Shown here: positions 9,376 to 19,193 of the stretch, piece by piece
Position numbering within the stretch: the first letter of the stretch is position 1
Layout: every line of letters begins with the position of its first letter
NCBI GenBank assembly: GCA_021775755.1
Contig: JAJFHE010000033.1
Span: 1-64,000, forward strand
Length of the DNA stretch: 64,000 nt
Direction of reading: 5' to 3'
DNA from: Hyphomicrobiales bacterium
Lineage (GTDB): Bacteria > Pseudomonadota > Alphaproteobacteria > Rhizobiales > JAJFHB01
Program-made: the position numbers and the translations under genes
Notes under the pieces: model-generated
Database searches by the model: none
Told to the model about the DNA's origin: nothing
What the model saw: the letters and a program-made list of their open reading frames with translations, nothing else

Positions 9376-10460
9376 GCGAACAAAACGCAGCAATAGCACC
9401 CGGCGGTGACGTGCCTCAACTGCCCGAGTTCAAGATCGACCTGCCTGCTGAGGAAATGAAGTACGAGGAGATCTCCGGGTCGGAGAAAGCCGCGGTGCTG
9501 ATGCTCGCTCTCGGTCAGAAGTTCGGCGTGGACATTTGGGAAAGTCTGAACGAGGACGAAGTCAAGGAACTGTCCGTGGCCATGTCGCGGCTGGGACAGA
9601 TTACCGTCGACATGGTCGAGAAGCTGCTTGTCGACTTTGCCTCCAAGATGTCGTCGGCCGGCGCGCTCATGGGCAACTACGATTCCACCGAGCGGCTGTT
9701 GCAGCAATTCCTGCCCGGTGAAAAAGTCCAGCAGGTCATGGAAGAAATCCGCGGCCCCGCTGGCCGTAACATGTGGGAAAAGTTGTCGAACGTTCAGGAT
9801 TCCGTTCTCGCGGCCTATCTCAAGAACGAATACCCCCAAACGGTCGCCGTGGTGCTGTCCAAAATCAAGCCTGACCACGCGGCCTCCGTGCTTTCGATTC
9901 TGCCTGAGGAATTCGCCCTTGAGGTTGTTCAGCGCATGCTCCGCATGGAGTCAGTGCAAAAGGAAGTGCTTGAAAAGGTTGAGCAGACCCTGCGCGCGGA
10001 GTTCATGTCGAACCTGGCAAAGACGAGCCGCCGGGACTCGCACGAGATCATGGCGGAGATTTTCAACTACTTCGACCGGCAGACCGAAAGCCGGTTTATG
10101 ACGACGCTCGAAGAAAACAACCGCGAAGCCGCCGAACGCATTAAAACACTGATGTTCACGTTTGAGGATCTCGGCAAGCTCGACTCTGCCGGCGTCCAGA
10201 CGCTGCTGCGGCAGACGGACAAGGACAAGCTCACTCTTGCCGTCAAGGGCGCGTCCGACACGTTGCGCGACTTCTTCTTCCAGAACATGTCGGAACGCGC
10301 CAGCAAGATGCTGCGCGAGGACATGGAGGTTATGGGCCCGGTTCGCCTCAAGGAGGTGGACGAAGCTCAAATGTACATGGTCAACACCGCGAAAGACCTT
10401 GCCGCCAGCGGCGAGATCATCATTACCAAGAACCGCGGCGACGACGAGCTGATTTACTAA
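9372..10460 (+). CDS. fliG: Flagellar motor switch protein FliG
   Basis: 362 residues; the C-ring protein that couples the MotAB stator to rotation. Family landmarks: the N-terminal [12 protein letters not shown] segment that binds FliF, the middle EHPQ-type motif here as [13 protein letters not shown], the GxxG-like hinge, and the charged C-terminal torque helix around [12 protein letters not shown] 35-residue N-terminal extension makes it a little longer than E. coli FliG. It starts inside fliF (ATGA overlap) and is followed after 12 bases by fliH. Confidence 0.96.
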   Translation: MSEQNAAIAPGGDVPQLPEFKIDLPAEEMKYEEISGSEKAAVLMLALGQKFGVDIWESLNEDEVKELSVAMSRLGQITVDMVEKLLVDFASKMSSAGALMGNYDSTERLLQQFLPGEKVQQVMEEIRGPAGRNMWEKLSNVQDSVLAAYLKNEYPQTVAVVLSKIKPDHAASVLSILPEEFALEVVQRMLRMESVQKEVLEKVEQTLRAEFMSNLAKTSRRDSHEIMAEIFNYFDRQTESRFMTTLEENNREAAERIKTLMFTFEDLGKLDSAGVQTLLRQTDKDKLTLAVKGASDTLRDFFFQNMSERASKMLREDMEVMGPVRLKEVDEAQMYMVNTAKDLAASGEIIITKNRGDDELIY

Positions 10461-10472
10461 AGGCGGAAGTTC

Positions 10473-11192
10473 ATGAGTGCCCAGGCCCAGACAAATCCCA
10501 CCAAGTTCGAATTCGCCGACGCGTTCGATGCGCTTGTTGACGAAGAGTATGCAGCAGAGCGCGAGAAGGAAAAACTGTGGACAGACGAACAGGTTGATGC
10601 GGAACGCGCCATCGTGCGCCAGGCTGCGTTCGATGAGGGCCGCGCGGCAGCCCTGAACAGCACCGAAGAACAGATCGCATCCGCGCTCGCGGCCCTCGTC
10701 GCCCAGGCGGAAACGATGTTCGGCTCGCTCGACACCATCGAGCACCACCTTGAAGAGCAGGCCCGCGAACTCGCCCTCGCCGTTGGGAAAACACTGGCGT
10801 CGGAACTCCTCGTGCACATGCGCGAGCATGAAATTGAAGCGCTGGTTGGTGAGTGTCTGGGCCACTTGGCGCAGCAACCTCATGTGGTCATCCGGGTCAA
10901 CGAAGACCTTATTGACGGTTTTCGCGCGCGGTTCGAAGCGATTGCAGATCAGCGCGGGTTTTCCGGCAGGCTGATTGTTATGGGTGAGCCTGATCTGACT
11001 GCCGCTGAATGCCAGATCGAATGGGCGGACGGCGGCATCCGGCGCATCGACGCGGAACTGACCCGGAAACTCGACGCGATCGTAAAATCGCATCTTTCCG
11101 CCGCACCGGCCGGCACCCCCGCTGCGGAGCCCGCTGGCGCAGCCGCCGATCCCGACATTGATTTAAGTTTGACTGAAGAGGGTACGACATGA
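10473..11192 (+). CDS. fliH: Flagellar export apparatus regulator FliH
   Basis: 239 residues. An acidic, helical N-terminal half leads to a C-terminal domain related to V/F-type ATPase subunit E (HVVIRVNEDLIDGF, then the DGGIRRIDAELTRKLDAI end). FliH holds the FliI ATPase at the export gate and links it to the C-ring. It is placed between fliG and fliN, as in many alphaproteobacteria. Divergence is high, as usual for FliH, and the call draws on both sequence and position. Its stop overlaps fliN by four bases. Confidence 0.85.
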   Translation: MSAQAQTNPTKFEFADAFDALVDEEYAAEREKEKLWTDEQVDAERAIVRQAAFDEGRAAALNSTEEQIASALAALVAQAETMFGSLDTIEHHLEEQARELALAVGKTLASELLVHMREHEIEALVGECLGHLAQQPHVVIRVNEDLIDGFRARFEAIADQRGFSGRLIVMGEPDLTAAECQIEWADGGIRRIDAELTRKLDAIVKSHLSAAPAGTPAAEPAGAAADPDIDLSLTEEGTT

Positions 11193-11599
11193 GCGAGGGC
11201 GACGAACTCGACCTTCCCGAACTGGAAGCGAACGAGGAAAACGACGCCGGTTCCGTGCCGGCCGCGCCTCTGGACGAACACGCGCCGGAAGCCGGTGGCG
11301 AAGCGGCCGAAATGGGTGAGAACGGCGAACACGACGGCGAGGACGTCCGCTCGGCCGCCGAGCTTGAAGCTGTCTTCGATGTGCCGGTGAACATATCCGC
11401 CGTGCTTGGCCGCGCCCACATGGAAGTCAGCGATTTGCTGAAACTCGATTCGGGAACGGTGGTTGAACTGGACCGTAAGGTCGGCGAGGCGATCGACATC
11501 TACGTGAATAACCGCCTGGTCGCGCGCGGCGAAGTCGTCATCGTGGAGGAACGGCTGGGCGTGACCATGACGGAAATCATCAAGTCCGACCGTAGCTGA
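11189..11599 (+). CDS. fliN: Flagellar motor switch protein FliN
   Basis: 136 residues. The first 60 are very acidic and variable. The remainder is a SpoA/FliN domain ([21 protein letters not shown], then the [15 protein letters not shown]-terminus). FliN forms the lower part of the C-ring and binds phosphorylated CheY or CheY-linked partners. The ATG overlaps the fliH stop. FliM is not in this window. Confidence 0.95.
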   Translation: MSEGDELDLPELEANEENDAGSVPAAPLDEHAPEAGGEAAEMGENGEHDGEDVRSAAELEAVFDVPVNISAVLGRAHMEVSDLLKLDSGTVVELDRKVGEAIDIYVNNRLVARGEVVIVEERLGVTMTEIIKSDRS

Positions 11600-11664
11600 C
11601 AGGTTGCCGCGTGAAGCCCGGGGCGCACGCTGAAACAAACTTTAAGAAAAGGGATGCTGGGACA

Positions 11665-13038
11665 ATGAGGTTGTTGATCGTAGGCACGCTGAACGGACAA
11701 TTGTCCACCGCCACCAAGATGGCGATGGAGCGCGGCGCCAAGGTCACGCACACGGACTCAATTGACCAGTCACTGAAAATCCTGCGCTCCGGCAGGGGCG
11801 CGGATTTGATCATGGTCGATGTCGGCCTTGATATCGGCGACCTGATTCGCCGCCTCGAGTTCGAACGCATTCACGTGCCCGTCGCTGCCTGCGGCGTCGA
11901 AAACGACGCCCAGGCCGCGGTCGCGGCGATCCACGCCGGCGCCAAGGAATATATCCCCCTGCCGCCCAACGCTGAAGTGATCGCCGCTGTTCTGGAAGCC
12001 GTTGCCGCTGAAACCCACGCAATGATCTATCGCGACGAAGCGATGGCCAATGTCATCAAGCTCGCAAATCAGGTCGCCGCGTCCGAGGCATCTATCCTGA
12101 TTACAGGTGAATCCGGCACCGGCAAGGAGGTGCTCGCCCGTCACGTTCACCGCAAGTCGGCACGCTCGTCCAAGGGTTTCATTTCCGTCAATTGCGCGGC
12201 AATCCCCGAAAGTCTTCTGGAATCGGAGTTGTTCGGCCACGAAAAAGGCGCCTTCACCGGCGCAGTTGCCCGGCGCGTCGGCAAGTTCGAAGAAGCCAAT
12301 GGCGGCACGCTGCTGCTCGACGAAATCAGTGAAATGGACGTCCGCCTCCAGGCAAAGCTGCTGCGCGCACTTCAGGAACGCGTCATCGACCGCGTCGGCG
12401 GAACGCGGCCTGTTCCCGTCGACATCCGCATCATTGCAACGTCCAACCGCGATCTTGCGGTCTCCGTTCGCGAGAGCACTTTCCGCGAAGATCTGCTCTA
12501 CCGCCTGAATGTCGTGAACCTGAAGGTACCTGCCCTGCGCTCACGGCCTGCGGATATTCTGGCGCTTGCCGACCATTTCGCTGCCAAATACTCAAAATCC
12601 AACGGCGTGACGAACCGTCCGCTTTCCGTTGAAGCGCGTGCACAGCTGACCACCAACATGTGGCCAGGCAACGTGCGCGAACTCGAAAACACGATCCATC
12701 GCGCCGTGCTGCTCAATACGGAAGTCGAAATCGGCCCCGAAGCACTGCTGACGCCGGACGGCAACCGGCTCGATGACATGATCGCGGTCGGACACCATGA
12801 CCCGGCAGCGCATGCCGCACAGGCCGCAGAATCCGTAACCCGCAATCTCGTCGGCCAGACCGTTGCCGAAGTCGAGCGCGATCTAATTCTTCAAACTCTC
12901 GACCATTGTCTTGGAAACCGCACGCACGCCGCCAACATTCTCGGCATTTCCATCCGCACTTTGCGCAACAAGCTTCGCCTCTACACTTCAGAGGGCATTA
13001 CGGTGCCCGAACCCGGCGAACAGCGTCAGGCCGTTTGA
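11665..13038 (+). CDS. flbD: FlbD-type sigma-54 transcriptional activator of flagellar genes
   Basis: 457 residues. The N-terminal receiver-like domain (residues 1-120) is diverged. The AAA+ domain has Walker [10 protein letters not shown], the sigma-54-contact loop GAFTGA and Walker [10 protein letters not shown]. The C-terminal Fis-type helix-turn-helix reads [20 protein letters not shown]. In Caulobacter FlbD activates late flagellar operons and represses fliF. The ATG at 11665 is preferred over the GTG at 11611 because the conserved sequence starts there. It sits inside the fliF operon, as in Caulobacter, and a sigma-54 promoter precedes fliK in this window. Confidence 0.92.
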   Translation: MRLLIVGTLNGQLSTATKMAMERGAKVTHTDSIDQSLKILRSGRGADLIMVDVGLDIGDLIRRLEFERIHVPVAACGVENDAQAAVAAIHAGAKEYIPLPPNAEVIAAVLEAVAAETHAMIYRDEAMANVIKLANQVAASEASILITGESGTGKEVLARHVHRKSARSSKGFISVNCAAIPESLLESELFGHEKGAFTGAVARRVGKFEEANGGTLLLDEISEMDVRLQAKLLRALQERVIDRVGGTRPVPVDIRIIATSNRDLAVSVRESTFREDLLYRLNVVNLKVPALRSRPADILALADHFAAKYSKSNGVTNRPLSVEARAQLTTNMWPGNVRELENTIHRAVLLNTEVEIGPEALLTPDGNRLDDMIAVGHHDPAAHAAQAAESVTRNLVGQTVAEVERDLILQTLDHCLGNRTHAANILGISIRTLRNKLRLYTSEGITVPEPGEQRQAV

Positions 13039-13080
13039 TGAACCGCTGCGACGCAGTTCAACACGGACCGAGTTGCGTAA

Positions 13081-15225
13081 ATGAGTGACGTCTCCACACC
13101 CGGCAGCGCTCCCCCGCCCTCCGGCGGCTCGACGCGCGGTAGTACGCCGGGACTGCCAAGCTTCGGCGACCTGAAGACACTGGTGTCGCGGCCGGACCTT
13201 GGTCTGGCCATCGGCGTGATGATCATCCTAGTGGTGCTCATCCTTCCCATGCCGGCGCCGTTGCTCGATCTCTTTCTCGCCGTGTCGATCACGTTTTCCA
13301 TCCTGATCCTCATGACGGCGCTGTTCATCCACAGGCCACTGGAATTTTCCTCGTTTCCGACGATCCTCCTGATCGCCACTATGATGAGGTTGTCGCTCAA
13401 CCTGGCATCCACACGCCTGATCCTCTCCCATGGCCACGAAGGCACGAATGCCGCCGGCCGCGTCATCGAGGCCTTCGGCAACTTCGTGATGCAGGGCAAC
13501 TTCGTCATCGGCATCATCGTTTTCGCAATCCTGGTGATCGTGAACTTTATCGTCATCACCAAGGGTTCAGGCCGCATCGCGGAAGTCGCCGCCCGGTTCA
13601 CTCTCGATGCCATGCCGGGCAAACAGATGGCCATCGACGCGGACCTCTCCGCCGGTCTCATTGACGAAAACACGGCGCGCAACCGCCGCCGCGACCTTGA
13701 AGACGAAGCATCATTCTTTGGCGCCATGGACGGCGCATCGAAGTTCGTGCGCGGCGACGCGATCGCCGGCCTCTTGATCACCTTCATCAACGTCATTGCC
13801 GGCATCATCATCGGCATGGGTCAGAAAGACCTGACAATGACGCAGGCGGCGGAGACCTACACGCTCCTGACCGTTGGCGATGGCCTGGTCTCTCAGATCC
13901 CCGCTCTCGTCGTCTCCACCGCGGCAGGCCTGCTGGTATCGAAAGCCGGTGTCGACGGTGCCGCCGACAAAGCGCTTTTCGGGCAACTGTCCGGCTACCC
14001 CAAAGCGCTTGGCATGTCGTCTTTCGTCATGATCGTGATGTCGGTGCTGCCTGGCGTTCCGATGATGCCTTTCCTGTTTCTTGCAGCTATTGCCGGTGGG
14101 CTTGCCTGGCGGGCCGACCGTACGCAGACACAACAGGCGCAAGCGGAAATTCAAGAAGAAATGGTTCAGGCAGCTGAGTCCGTCCCGCAGGAAGAGCCCA
14201 TATCGTCAGCGCTGCATCTTGACGAACTCCGCCTTGAACTCGGATACGGTCTGCTACCGCTCATCAACGATGCCGATGGCGAACAACTCACCGATCAGAT
14301 CAAGGCACTGCGCCGTCAACTTGCAAGCGACATGGGCTTCGTCATGCCCTCGGTGCGCATTCTCGATAACATGCAGCTCGACGCAAACAGCTACATGCTC
14401 AAGGTCAAGGAAGTCGATGCGGGCTCGGGCGAGGTTTATTTCGGCCTTTACATGGCCATGGACCCGAACGGCCAGCAGGTCGACCTGCCGGGCACGCACA
14501 CAACAGAGCCGACATTCGGACTGCCCGCAACATGGATCGAGGATTCGCTGCGCGACGAGGCCGCGTTCAAGGGCTACACGGTGGTCGACCCGGCCACGGT
14601 CATCTCGACCCATCTGACCGAAATCCTCAAAGCCAACATGTCCGAGCTTCTCTCCTATGCGGAGGTGCAGAAGCTGTTGGACGAACTGCCGCCCGAACAT
14701 CAAAAACTCATCGACGACATCGTACCGAGCCAGATCTCCGTGACCGGCATCCAGAGGATCTTGCAGTCGCTGCTGTCGGAACGCATATCGATCCGCGATC
14801 TGGCAACCATCCTGGAAGGCATTGCGGAGGCCACGAGCTTCACCCAGAATACAACACAGATTACCGAACATGTGCGCGCCCGGCTGAGCCGTCAGATCTG
14901 CGCCGGCAATACCGGTGCCGCCGGCTATCTCGCCATTCTCGCATTGTCCCCGCAGTGGGAGCAGAAATTCGCGGAGTCGCTCGTCGGCCAGGGCGAGGAG
15001 CGTCAACTCGCCATGCCGCCGAGCGAACTGCAGCAGCTTATTACCTCGGTGCGCGAACGATTCGATGAAGCCGCGTTGGCGGGCGAAATGCCGATCATGA
15101 TGACAAGCCCCATGGTGCGCCCCTACGTGCGCTCGGTCATCGAGCGTTTCCGTCCGCAAACGGTCGTCCTCTCGCAGGCCGAAATTCACCCACAGGCCAA
15201 GCTCAAAACAGTCGGGCAGATTTAG
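13081..15225 (+). CDS. flhA: Flagellar export gate protein FlhA
   Basis: 714 residues; core of the type III flagellar export gate. The N-terminal half has about eight membrane segments starting near residue 37. The FHIPEP-family stretch is clear (KGSGRIAEVAARFTLDAMPGKQ, then a cytoplasmic loop before SKFVRGDAIAGLLI). A linker near residue 350 leads to the cytoplasmic FlhA-C domain, which docks chaperone-substrate complexes. Length is typical. It begins 42 bases after flbD, so it is probably in the same operon. Confidence 0.97.
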   Translation: MSDVSTPGSAPPPSGGSTRGSTPGLPSFGDLKTLVSRPDLGLAIGVMIILVVLILPMPAPLLDLFLAVSITFSILILMTALFIHRPLEFSSFPTILLIATMMRLSLNLASTRLILSHGHEGTNAAGRVIEAFGNFVMQGNFVIGIIVFAILVIVNFIVITKGSGRIAEVAARFTLDAMPGKQMAIDADLSAGLIDENTARNRRRDLEDEASFFGAMDGASKFVRGDAIAGLLITFINVIAGIIIGMGQKDLTMTQAAETYTLLTVGDGLVSQIPALVVSTAAGLLVSKAGVDGAADKALFGQLSGYPKALGMSSFVMIVMSVLPGVPMMPFLFLAAIAGGLAWRADRTQTQQAQAEIQEEMVQAAESVPQEEPISSALHLDELRLELGYGLLPLINDADGEQLTDQIKALRRQLASDMGFVMPSVRILDNMQLDANSYMLKVKEVDAGSGEVYFGLYMAMDPNGQQVDLPGTHTTEPTFGLPATWIEDSLRDEAAFKGYTVVDPATVISTHLTEILKANMSELLSYAEVQKLLDELPPEHQKLIDDIVPSQISVTGIQRILQSLLSERISIRDLATILEGIAEATSFTQNTTQITEHVRARLSRQICAGNTGAAGYLAILALSPQWEQKFAESLVGQGEERQLAMPPSELQQLITSVRERFDEAALAGEMPIMMTSPMVRPYVRSVIERFRPQTVVLSQAEIHPQAKLKTVGQI

Positions 15226-15245
15226 TGCCGTTCGGAAAGTTGGAC

Positions 15246-15848
15246 ATGGGTGATTGGGTGCCGGACCACAGGCTCGAAACCGCCGACGAAATGCACGTCA
15301 TGATCGAGCATATTCTGACGGAGCGTCGCCACGACGCAGCGCAAAGCCAGTACGATGTCGGAGTGTGCATTCGCTCCGTCGCCGCGGCCCGCGAAGCTAT
15401 CGAAGAAATACCGGTTGAGGGTTCAGCCATCGCCTATGGAGAGACCGTGAATGCGGCGATGGACGTCGTTTGCGAGAAGTTCTACGACAGCGATGGCGAG
15501 TACACTTCAAAGGGGATGGTCGGCGACGTTGGCAGCGATATCTATCATCTCCTGCAAACGCAGAAGTCACCGGACCGCATCGACATTGACCGCAACGAGG
15601 CACGCAGTTGTCTGAAGACTGAACTGGCCGAGCTGGCCAGCGTGATGCCGCGTCCACTTGGGGGTGTCGCCGAGGCCACTGTGAAAGCCGAAACGAAAGG
15701 CGAAAGCGGGTTCAGCTACTTTGTCAAAATGACCTATGAGCAACTGTCTGATGAGCGTTTCGCGATCATCGGCAAAATCTACTGCAGCGAGGACTGCATC
15801 TGCCCGGTGCTCGAAGCCCGGCTTGAATGCGATAACTATCTGAGCTGA
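15246..15848 (+). CDS. Hypothetical protein downstream of flhA
   Basis: About 200 residues, not recognised. It is acidic, has no signal peptide or membrane segment, and has a short cysteine-containing C-terminus (YCSEDCICPVLEARLECD). The computed ORF starts at a GTG overlapping the flhA stop; the ATG at 15246 with GGAAAG upstream is more likely. Immediate coupling to flhA suggests a flagellar-related or co-regulated role, but no domain supports this. A strong hairpin follows it. Confidence 0.6.
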   Translation: MGDWVPDHRLETADEMHVMIEHILTERRHDAAQSQYDVGVCIRSVAAAREAIEEIPVEGSAIAYGETVNAAMDVVCEKFYDSDGEYTSKGMVGDVGSDIYHLLQTQKSPDRIDIDRNEARSCLKTELAELASVMPRPLGGVAEATVKAETKGESGFSYFVKMTYEQLSDERFAIIGKIYCSEDCICPVLEARLECDNYLS

Positions 15849-15864
15849 TTCGGAAAGTTGAGAT

Positions 15865-15894
15865 GTTCCGGGCCGGAACGCTCCGGCCCGGAAC
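15865..15894. terminator. Bidirectional hairpin terminator after the flhA operon
   Basis: GTTCCGGGCCGG-AACGCT-CCGGCCCGGAAC is a perfect 12-bp GC-rich stem with a 6-base loop, between the converging flhA-operon gene and the BCCT gene. It has no T run, but position and stability suit a two-way terminator. Confidence 0.7.
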
Positions 15895-15910
15895 AGGTTG
15901 TTGCGAGACG

Positions 15911-17512
15911 TTAGCGGTTCAGGTACCGCAGCGCCATCTTGTCCTCCACATCCGGTGCGGGGAAGTCTTCGTGCAGCGTCTTGAACATGCCGTAGCCCAT
16001 CAAGAGCAGCATCACCGCGATTGGCAATCCGGCCACGATGGAGGCTGTCTGAAGTGCGCCCAAGCCACCGGCCAGAAGCAGCACACCGGCAACGACACCC
16101 GAGGTCACGCCCCAGAACACCCGGAACTTGATCGGCGGATGCTCGTCGCCCATCGACAGCATGGTGCACATGACGAGTGTGCCTGAGTCCGAGGAGGTCA
16201 CGAACCACGAGATCAGCAAAACAGTGGTCAGGACAGTAATCGGATAGACCAGCCAGCTATAGCCGAAGCCTGTGATCGTCTGGAACACGCCGGTTGCATA
16301 GTCCGCATTCACGGCATCGACGACGCCTGCGTTGTTGAACAGGTCGACACCAACGGCTGCGCCGCCGAAAACACCCATCCACAAAACGACGACGGATGTC
16401 GGAACGAGCAGCACGCAGAAGCAGAACTGCCGGATCGTCCGGCCCTTCGAGACACGCGCGATGAACAGGCCGACGAACGGGCACCAGGCAATCCACCAGC
16501 CCCAGTAGAAGATCGTCCACCAGCTCTGCCACTGGCGTTCCGGCTCGCCGTCAATCCAGAAGCCCATCGGGATGACGTTCCACAGATATTCGCCCGCGCC
16601 GGAAATCACCATTCCCAGAATAAACGCGGTCGGCCCGAGCACCAGGAACAGCGCCAGCAACACCACGCTCGCCCATACATTGCACTCACTAAGAATGCGG
16701 ACACCTTTGCCCACGCCTGACGCGGCGGACGCCGTGCCCATCGCAGTAATGATGCCGATCAGGATCATCTGATTTACGGTCGTATTCGACAGCCAGCCGA
16801 GTTTTTCCAATCCAGCTGCTATTGGTCCGACCCCGAGACCTAGCGACGTCGCCAGGCCGAAGATCGTTCCGAACACGCCGACGAGGTCAACCAGATGCCC
16901 CCAGGGACCATAGATCCGTTCTTTCAGAATCGGATACATCGCCGCTCTCAACGACAACGGCAGGCCCTTGCGATATGAGAAATAGGCAAGGCTCAGGCCC
17001 ACAAGCACATAGAGCGCCCAGCCATGCAGTCCCCAATGGAAATTGGTAATGCGAATAGCAACCGCTGCCGCTTCCACGCCACCGGGTTCGATGCCTTCGC
17101 GGGTCAGGAACGGGTTGTCCTGAATGTGGTACATGGGTTCGGCAACGCCCCAGTATATGAGGCCGGACCCCAGGCCCGCACTGAAAAGCATGCAGATCCA
17201 GGAAAACGTCGAAAAGTCAGGTTCGTCGTCATCCTTGCCAAGTTTCACATCGCCGAACCGGCTGACAAGAAGCCAGAACACGAAAAACAGCGCCAGCGTC
17301 ACCACCAGCACATAGAACCAGTCGAGCGTGTTGATGATGAAGTTCTTGCCGATAGCAAACACCGACGCCGAATACTCCACATCAATGATCGTGAAGAGCA
17401 CAAAGCCTATAATCATGACCATCGACGCGATGGCCATCAGGGCATTCATGCCCGCGAATATTCCCGTTTTTGCGACCAGATCTTCCGGCGGCACATGAGT
17501 TTCATCACTCAT
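15911..17512 (-). CDS. BCCT-family transporter (betaine/choline/carnitine type)
   Basis: 533 residues with about 12 hydrophobic segments. The BCCT signature in TM8 is clear (WTIFYWGWWIAWCPFVG, then ARVSKGRTIRQF). The family moves quaternary ammonium compounds and similar osmolytes (glycine betaine, choline, DMSP) with sodium or protons. The ATG is 8 bases from a perfect AGGAGG. It lies 31 bases after a PotD-like binding protein on the same strand. No choline dehydrogenase or betaine-degradation gene is nearby, so the substrate is undetermined. The cytoplasmic C-terminus is short (KTLHEDFPAPDVEDK), unlike the long osmosensing tails of BetP. Confidence 0.93.
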   Translation of the reverse strand: MSDETHVPPEDLVAKTGIFAGMNALMAIASMVMIIGFVLFTIIDVEYSASVFAIGKNFIINTLDWFYVLVVTLALFFVFWLLVSRFGDVKLGKDDDEPDFSTFSWICMLFSAGLGSGLIYWGVAEPMYHIQDNPFLTREGIEPGGVEAAAVAIRITNFHWGLHGWALYVLVGLSLAYFSYRKGLPLSLRAAMYPILKERIYGPWGHLVDLVGVFGTIFGLATSLGLGVGPIAAGLEKLGWLSNTTVNQMILIGIITAMGTASAASGVGKGVRILSECNVWASVVLLALFLVLGPTAFILGMVISGAGEYLWNVIPMGFWIDGEPERQWQSWWTIFYWGWWIAWCPFVGLFIARVSKGRTIRQFCFCVLLVPTSVVVLWMGVFGGAAVGVDLFNNAGVVDAVNADYATGVFQTITGFGYSWLVYPITVLTTVLLISWFVTSSDSGTLVMCTMLSMGDEHPPIKFRVFWGVTSGVVAGVLLLAGGLGALQTASIVAGLPIAVMLLLMGYGMFKTLHEDFPAPDVEDKMALRYLNR

Positions 17513-17543
17513 CGAATTTCCCTCCTAAATGTCGTAGCTATGC

Positions 17544-18716
17544 TCACCGGACCGTGCCGGACGCGCCCTGCTGGGCAGCCTCGGCAATCCAGGCGTCAAA
17601 GGCTTCCTTCAGGGTTGCCTGATTTTCCGACCACCATTGCGCGTCGGACAGGATCGAAACCTTGTCGTCATAGGCCGGGCCGTTCGGAAGTTGAGCCAGA
17701 ACGTCTTCGGACAGCAGCGCCAGCGACGAGCGCCGCGTCGGCCCGTTTGGAAGAAGCCCTACCATCTTGGCCAAAGACTCAGAACTCGATGCAAAGCGAA
17801 TGAAATCGATCGCTTCCGCCCGGTAGCGGCTGCCTTTCGGGATACCGAAGAGGTCAAGCTCGATGACCCGGCCATCCCATACGACAGCGAAGTTTGCGCC
17901 TTCCTTTACCGAGTTTGTGGCACCGGTTGTCGCCCACACCGACGACATAACCACCTCGCCTGCGTTCAGAAGACGAACCGGCTGCAGTCCGTTTTCCCAG
18001 AGCACGAGGCCGGGCTTGATCGCATCCATTTTGGCAAGTGCGCGGGCCGCGCCTTCCGGTGTCTGCAGAATGCTGTAGACATCACCCTGAGTCACGCCAT
18101 CCGCGATCAGCGCCCATTCCATGACCACCGTCGGATCGTTGCGGATCGCACGCGGACCTGGAAAATTTCGCGTATCGAAGAAGTCGGAGACCGAAGTCGG
18201 AGGATTGTCGCCAAAAGCATCGGCGTTGTACCCGAAAATCGTCGCCCAGACGATGACGCCGACGCCACAGGAATTGATCGCGCCTTCCACGAAGTCATCC
18301 CGGAAACCGGTTCCGTCCGAACCATCCGGCAATTCGATATCGTCAAGGTTTTCAAGCAGTCCTTCATTGCACGCGCGCAGCGAATCAGCCTGCGTCAGGT
18401 CGACAACATCCCAGATCACATTTGCCGATTCCACTTGATCGCGGATCTCGCTGATCCCGCCCGCATAGTGCTCAACATTCACCCGAACCCCGTTCGCCTC
18501 TTCATAAGGGCGTACAAACCCGAGCATCTGGCTGCGCATATAGGGGCCGGTCCAGGAGGTGAAGGTTATCTCGACCTTCGGCTCCATAGGCGGAATTTGG
18601 GTTTCCAAACCGGCGGTATTGTCCTGTGCGTACACCCCCGTACAGAAGATGACGCCTCCAACCAACGCCAGGGCAGCAACTCTGCTGCGATGGTATTTCA
18701 AAGGATTTCCAAACAT
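17544..18716 (-). CDS. Periplasmic solute-binding protein, PotD-like (spermidine/putrescine-type family)
   Basis: 390 residues from the ATG at 18716, which has AGGAGG upstream; the computed ORF extends to 18776 without support. It has a signal peptide (basic N-terminus, ALALVGGVIFCTG core, cleavage near VYA-QD). The mature part has the family pattern ITFTSWTGPYMRSQ, VIWDVVDLTQAD, and GVGVIVWATIFGYN with the DFFDTRNFPGPRA helix. Related proteins deliver polyamines and similar amines to ABC importers. No ABC permease or ATPase gene is adjacent; instead the next gene in the operon is a BCCT carrier. Ligand unknown. Confidence 0.88.
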   Translation of the reverse strand: MFGNPLKYHRSRVAALALVGGVIFCTGVYAQDNTAGLETQIPPMEPKVEITFTSWTGPYMRSQMLGFVRPYEEANGVRVNVEHYAGGISEIRDQVESANVIWDVVDLTQADSLRACNEGLLENLDDIELPDGSDGTGFRDDFVEGAINSCGVGVIVWATIFGYNADAFGDNPPTSVSDFFDTRNFPGPRAIRNDPTVVMEWALIADGVTQGDVYSILQTPEGAARALAKMDAIKPGLVLWENGLQPVRLLNAGEVVMSSVWATTGATNSVKEGANFAVVWDGRVIELDLFGIPKGSRYRAEAIDFIRFASSSESLAKMVGLLPNGPTRRSSLALLSEDVLAQLPNGPAYDDKVSILSDAQWWSENQATLKEAFDAWIAEAAQQGASGTVR

Positions 18717-19193
18717 CTTGTGTTCCCTCCTCCTTGCTCTGGAATACGAAACTGCAAACCAATGCCAACACTCCACGTCCGCCTGTCAGGCCTCGCCATG
18801 CGCACGACATCGTGGCCAGCTCTCAAGTTTTCTGAAATTCTGTGCGGCTTCACAGGGGCGAAAGTCTGCCCTCGTTTCTCTGACACGGTCCGCGGTGATC
18901 CGCATGCGGCCGGATTCTTTTGTTTGCCGGCCTCAAGGATAGACGCGCTTTTCAATCAGAGACACCTCCAATTGCGTCATTGGTTCGGTCAATAACGTCA
19001 TCGCAAACCGCGCAGTAGGCTCTGCGGCACCACCCATCGCTGCATGCACCCGCCAGCTTCCAAGCCCAAATTCACCTATGAGCCGCCCGCAATGCCGCCG
19101 CCCGCCTGAGCGGACATGCACCCGCCTTTTGATTTGCCGCCGGATGCGCTATAGCCCTCACCAGCCCCAAACATCGGCCGGAGTGAGCGAAAC
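18717..19193. other. Divergent promoter region, binding-protein operon / sulfotransferase
   Basis: 477 bases with no convincing gene. It carries the strong AGGAGG of the binding protein gene close to 18726 and presumably both divergent promoters. I see no clear operator. Confidence 0.5.

Noticed and set aside
17637-18995. 452-residue plus-strand ORF opposite the binding protein
   Set aside because: Shadow; the minus strand has a signal peptide and family motifs.
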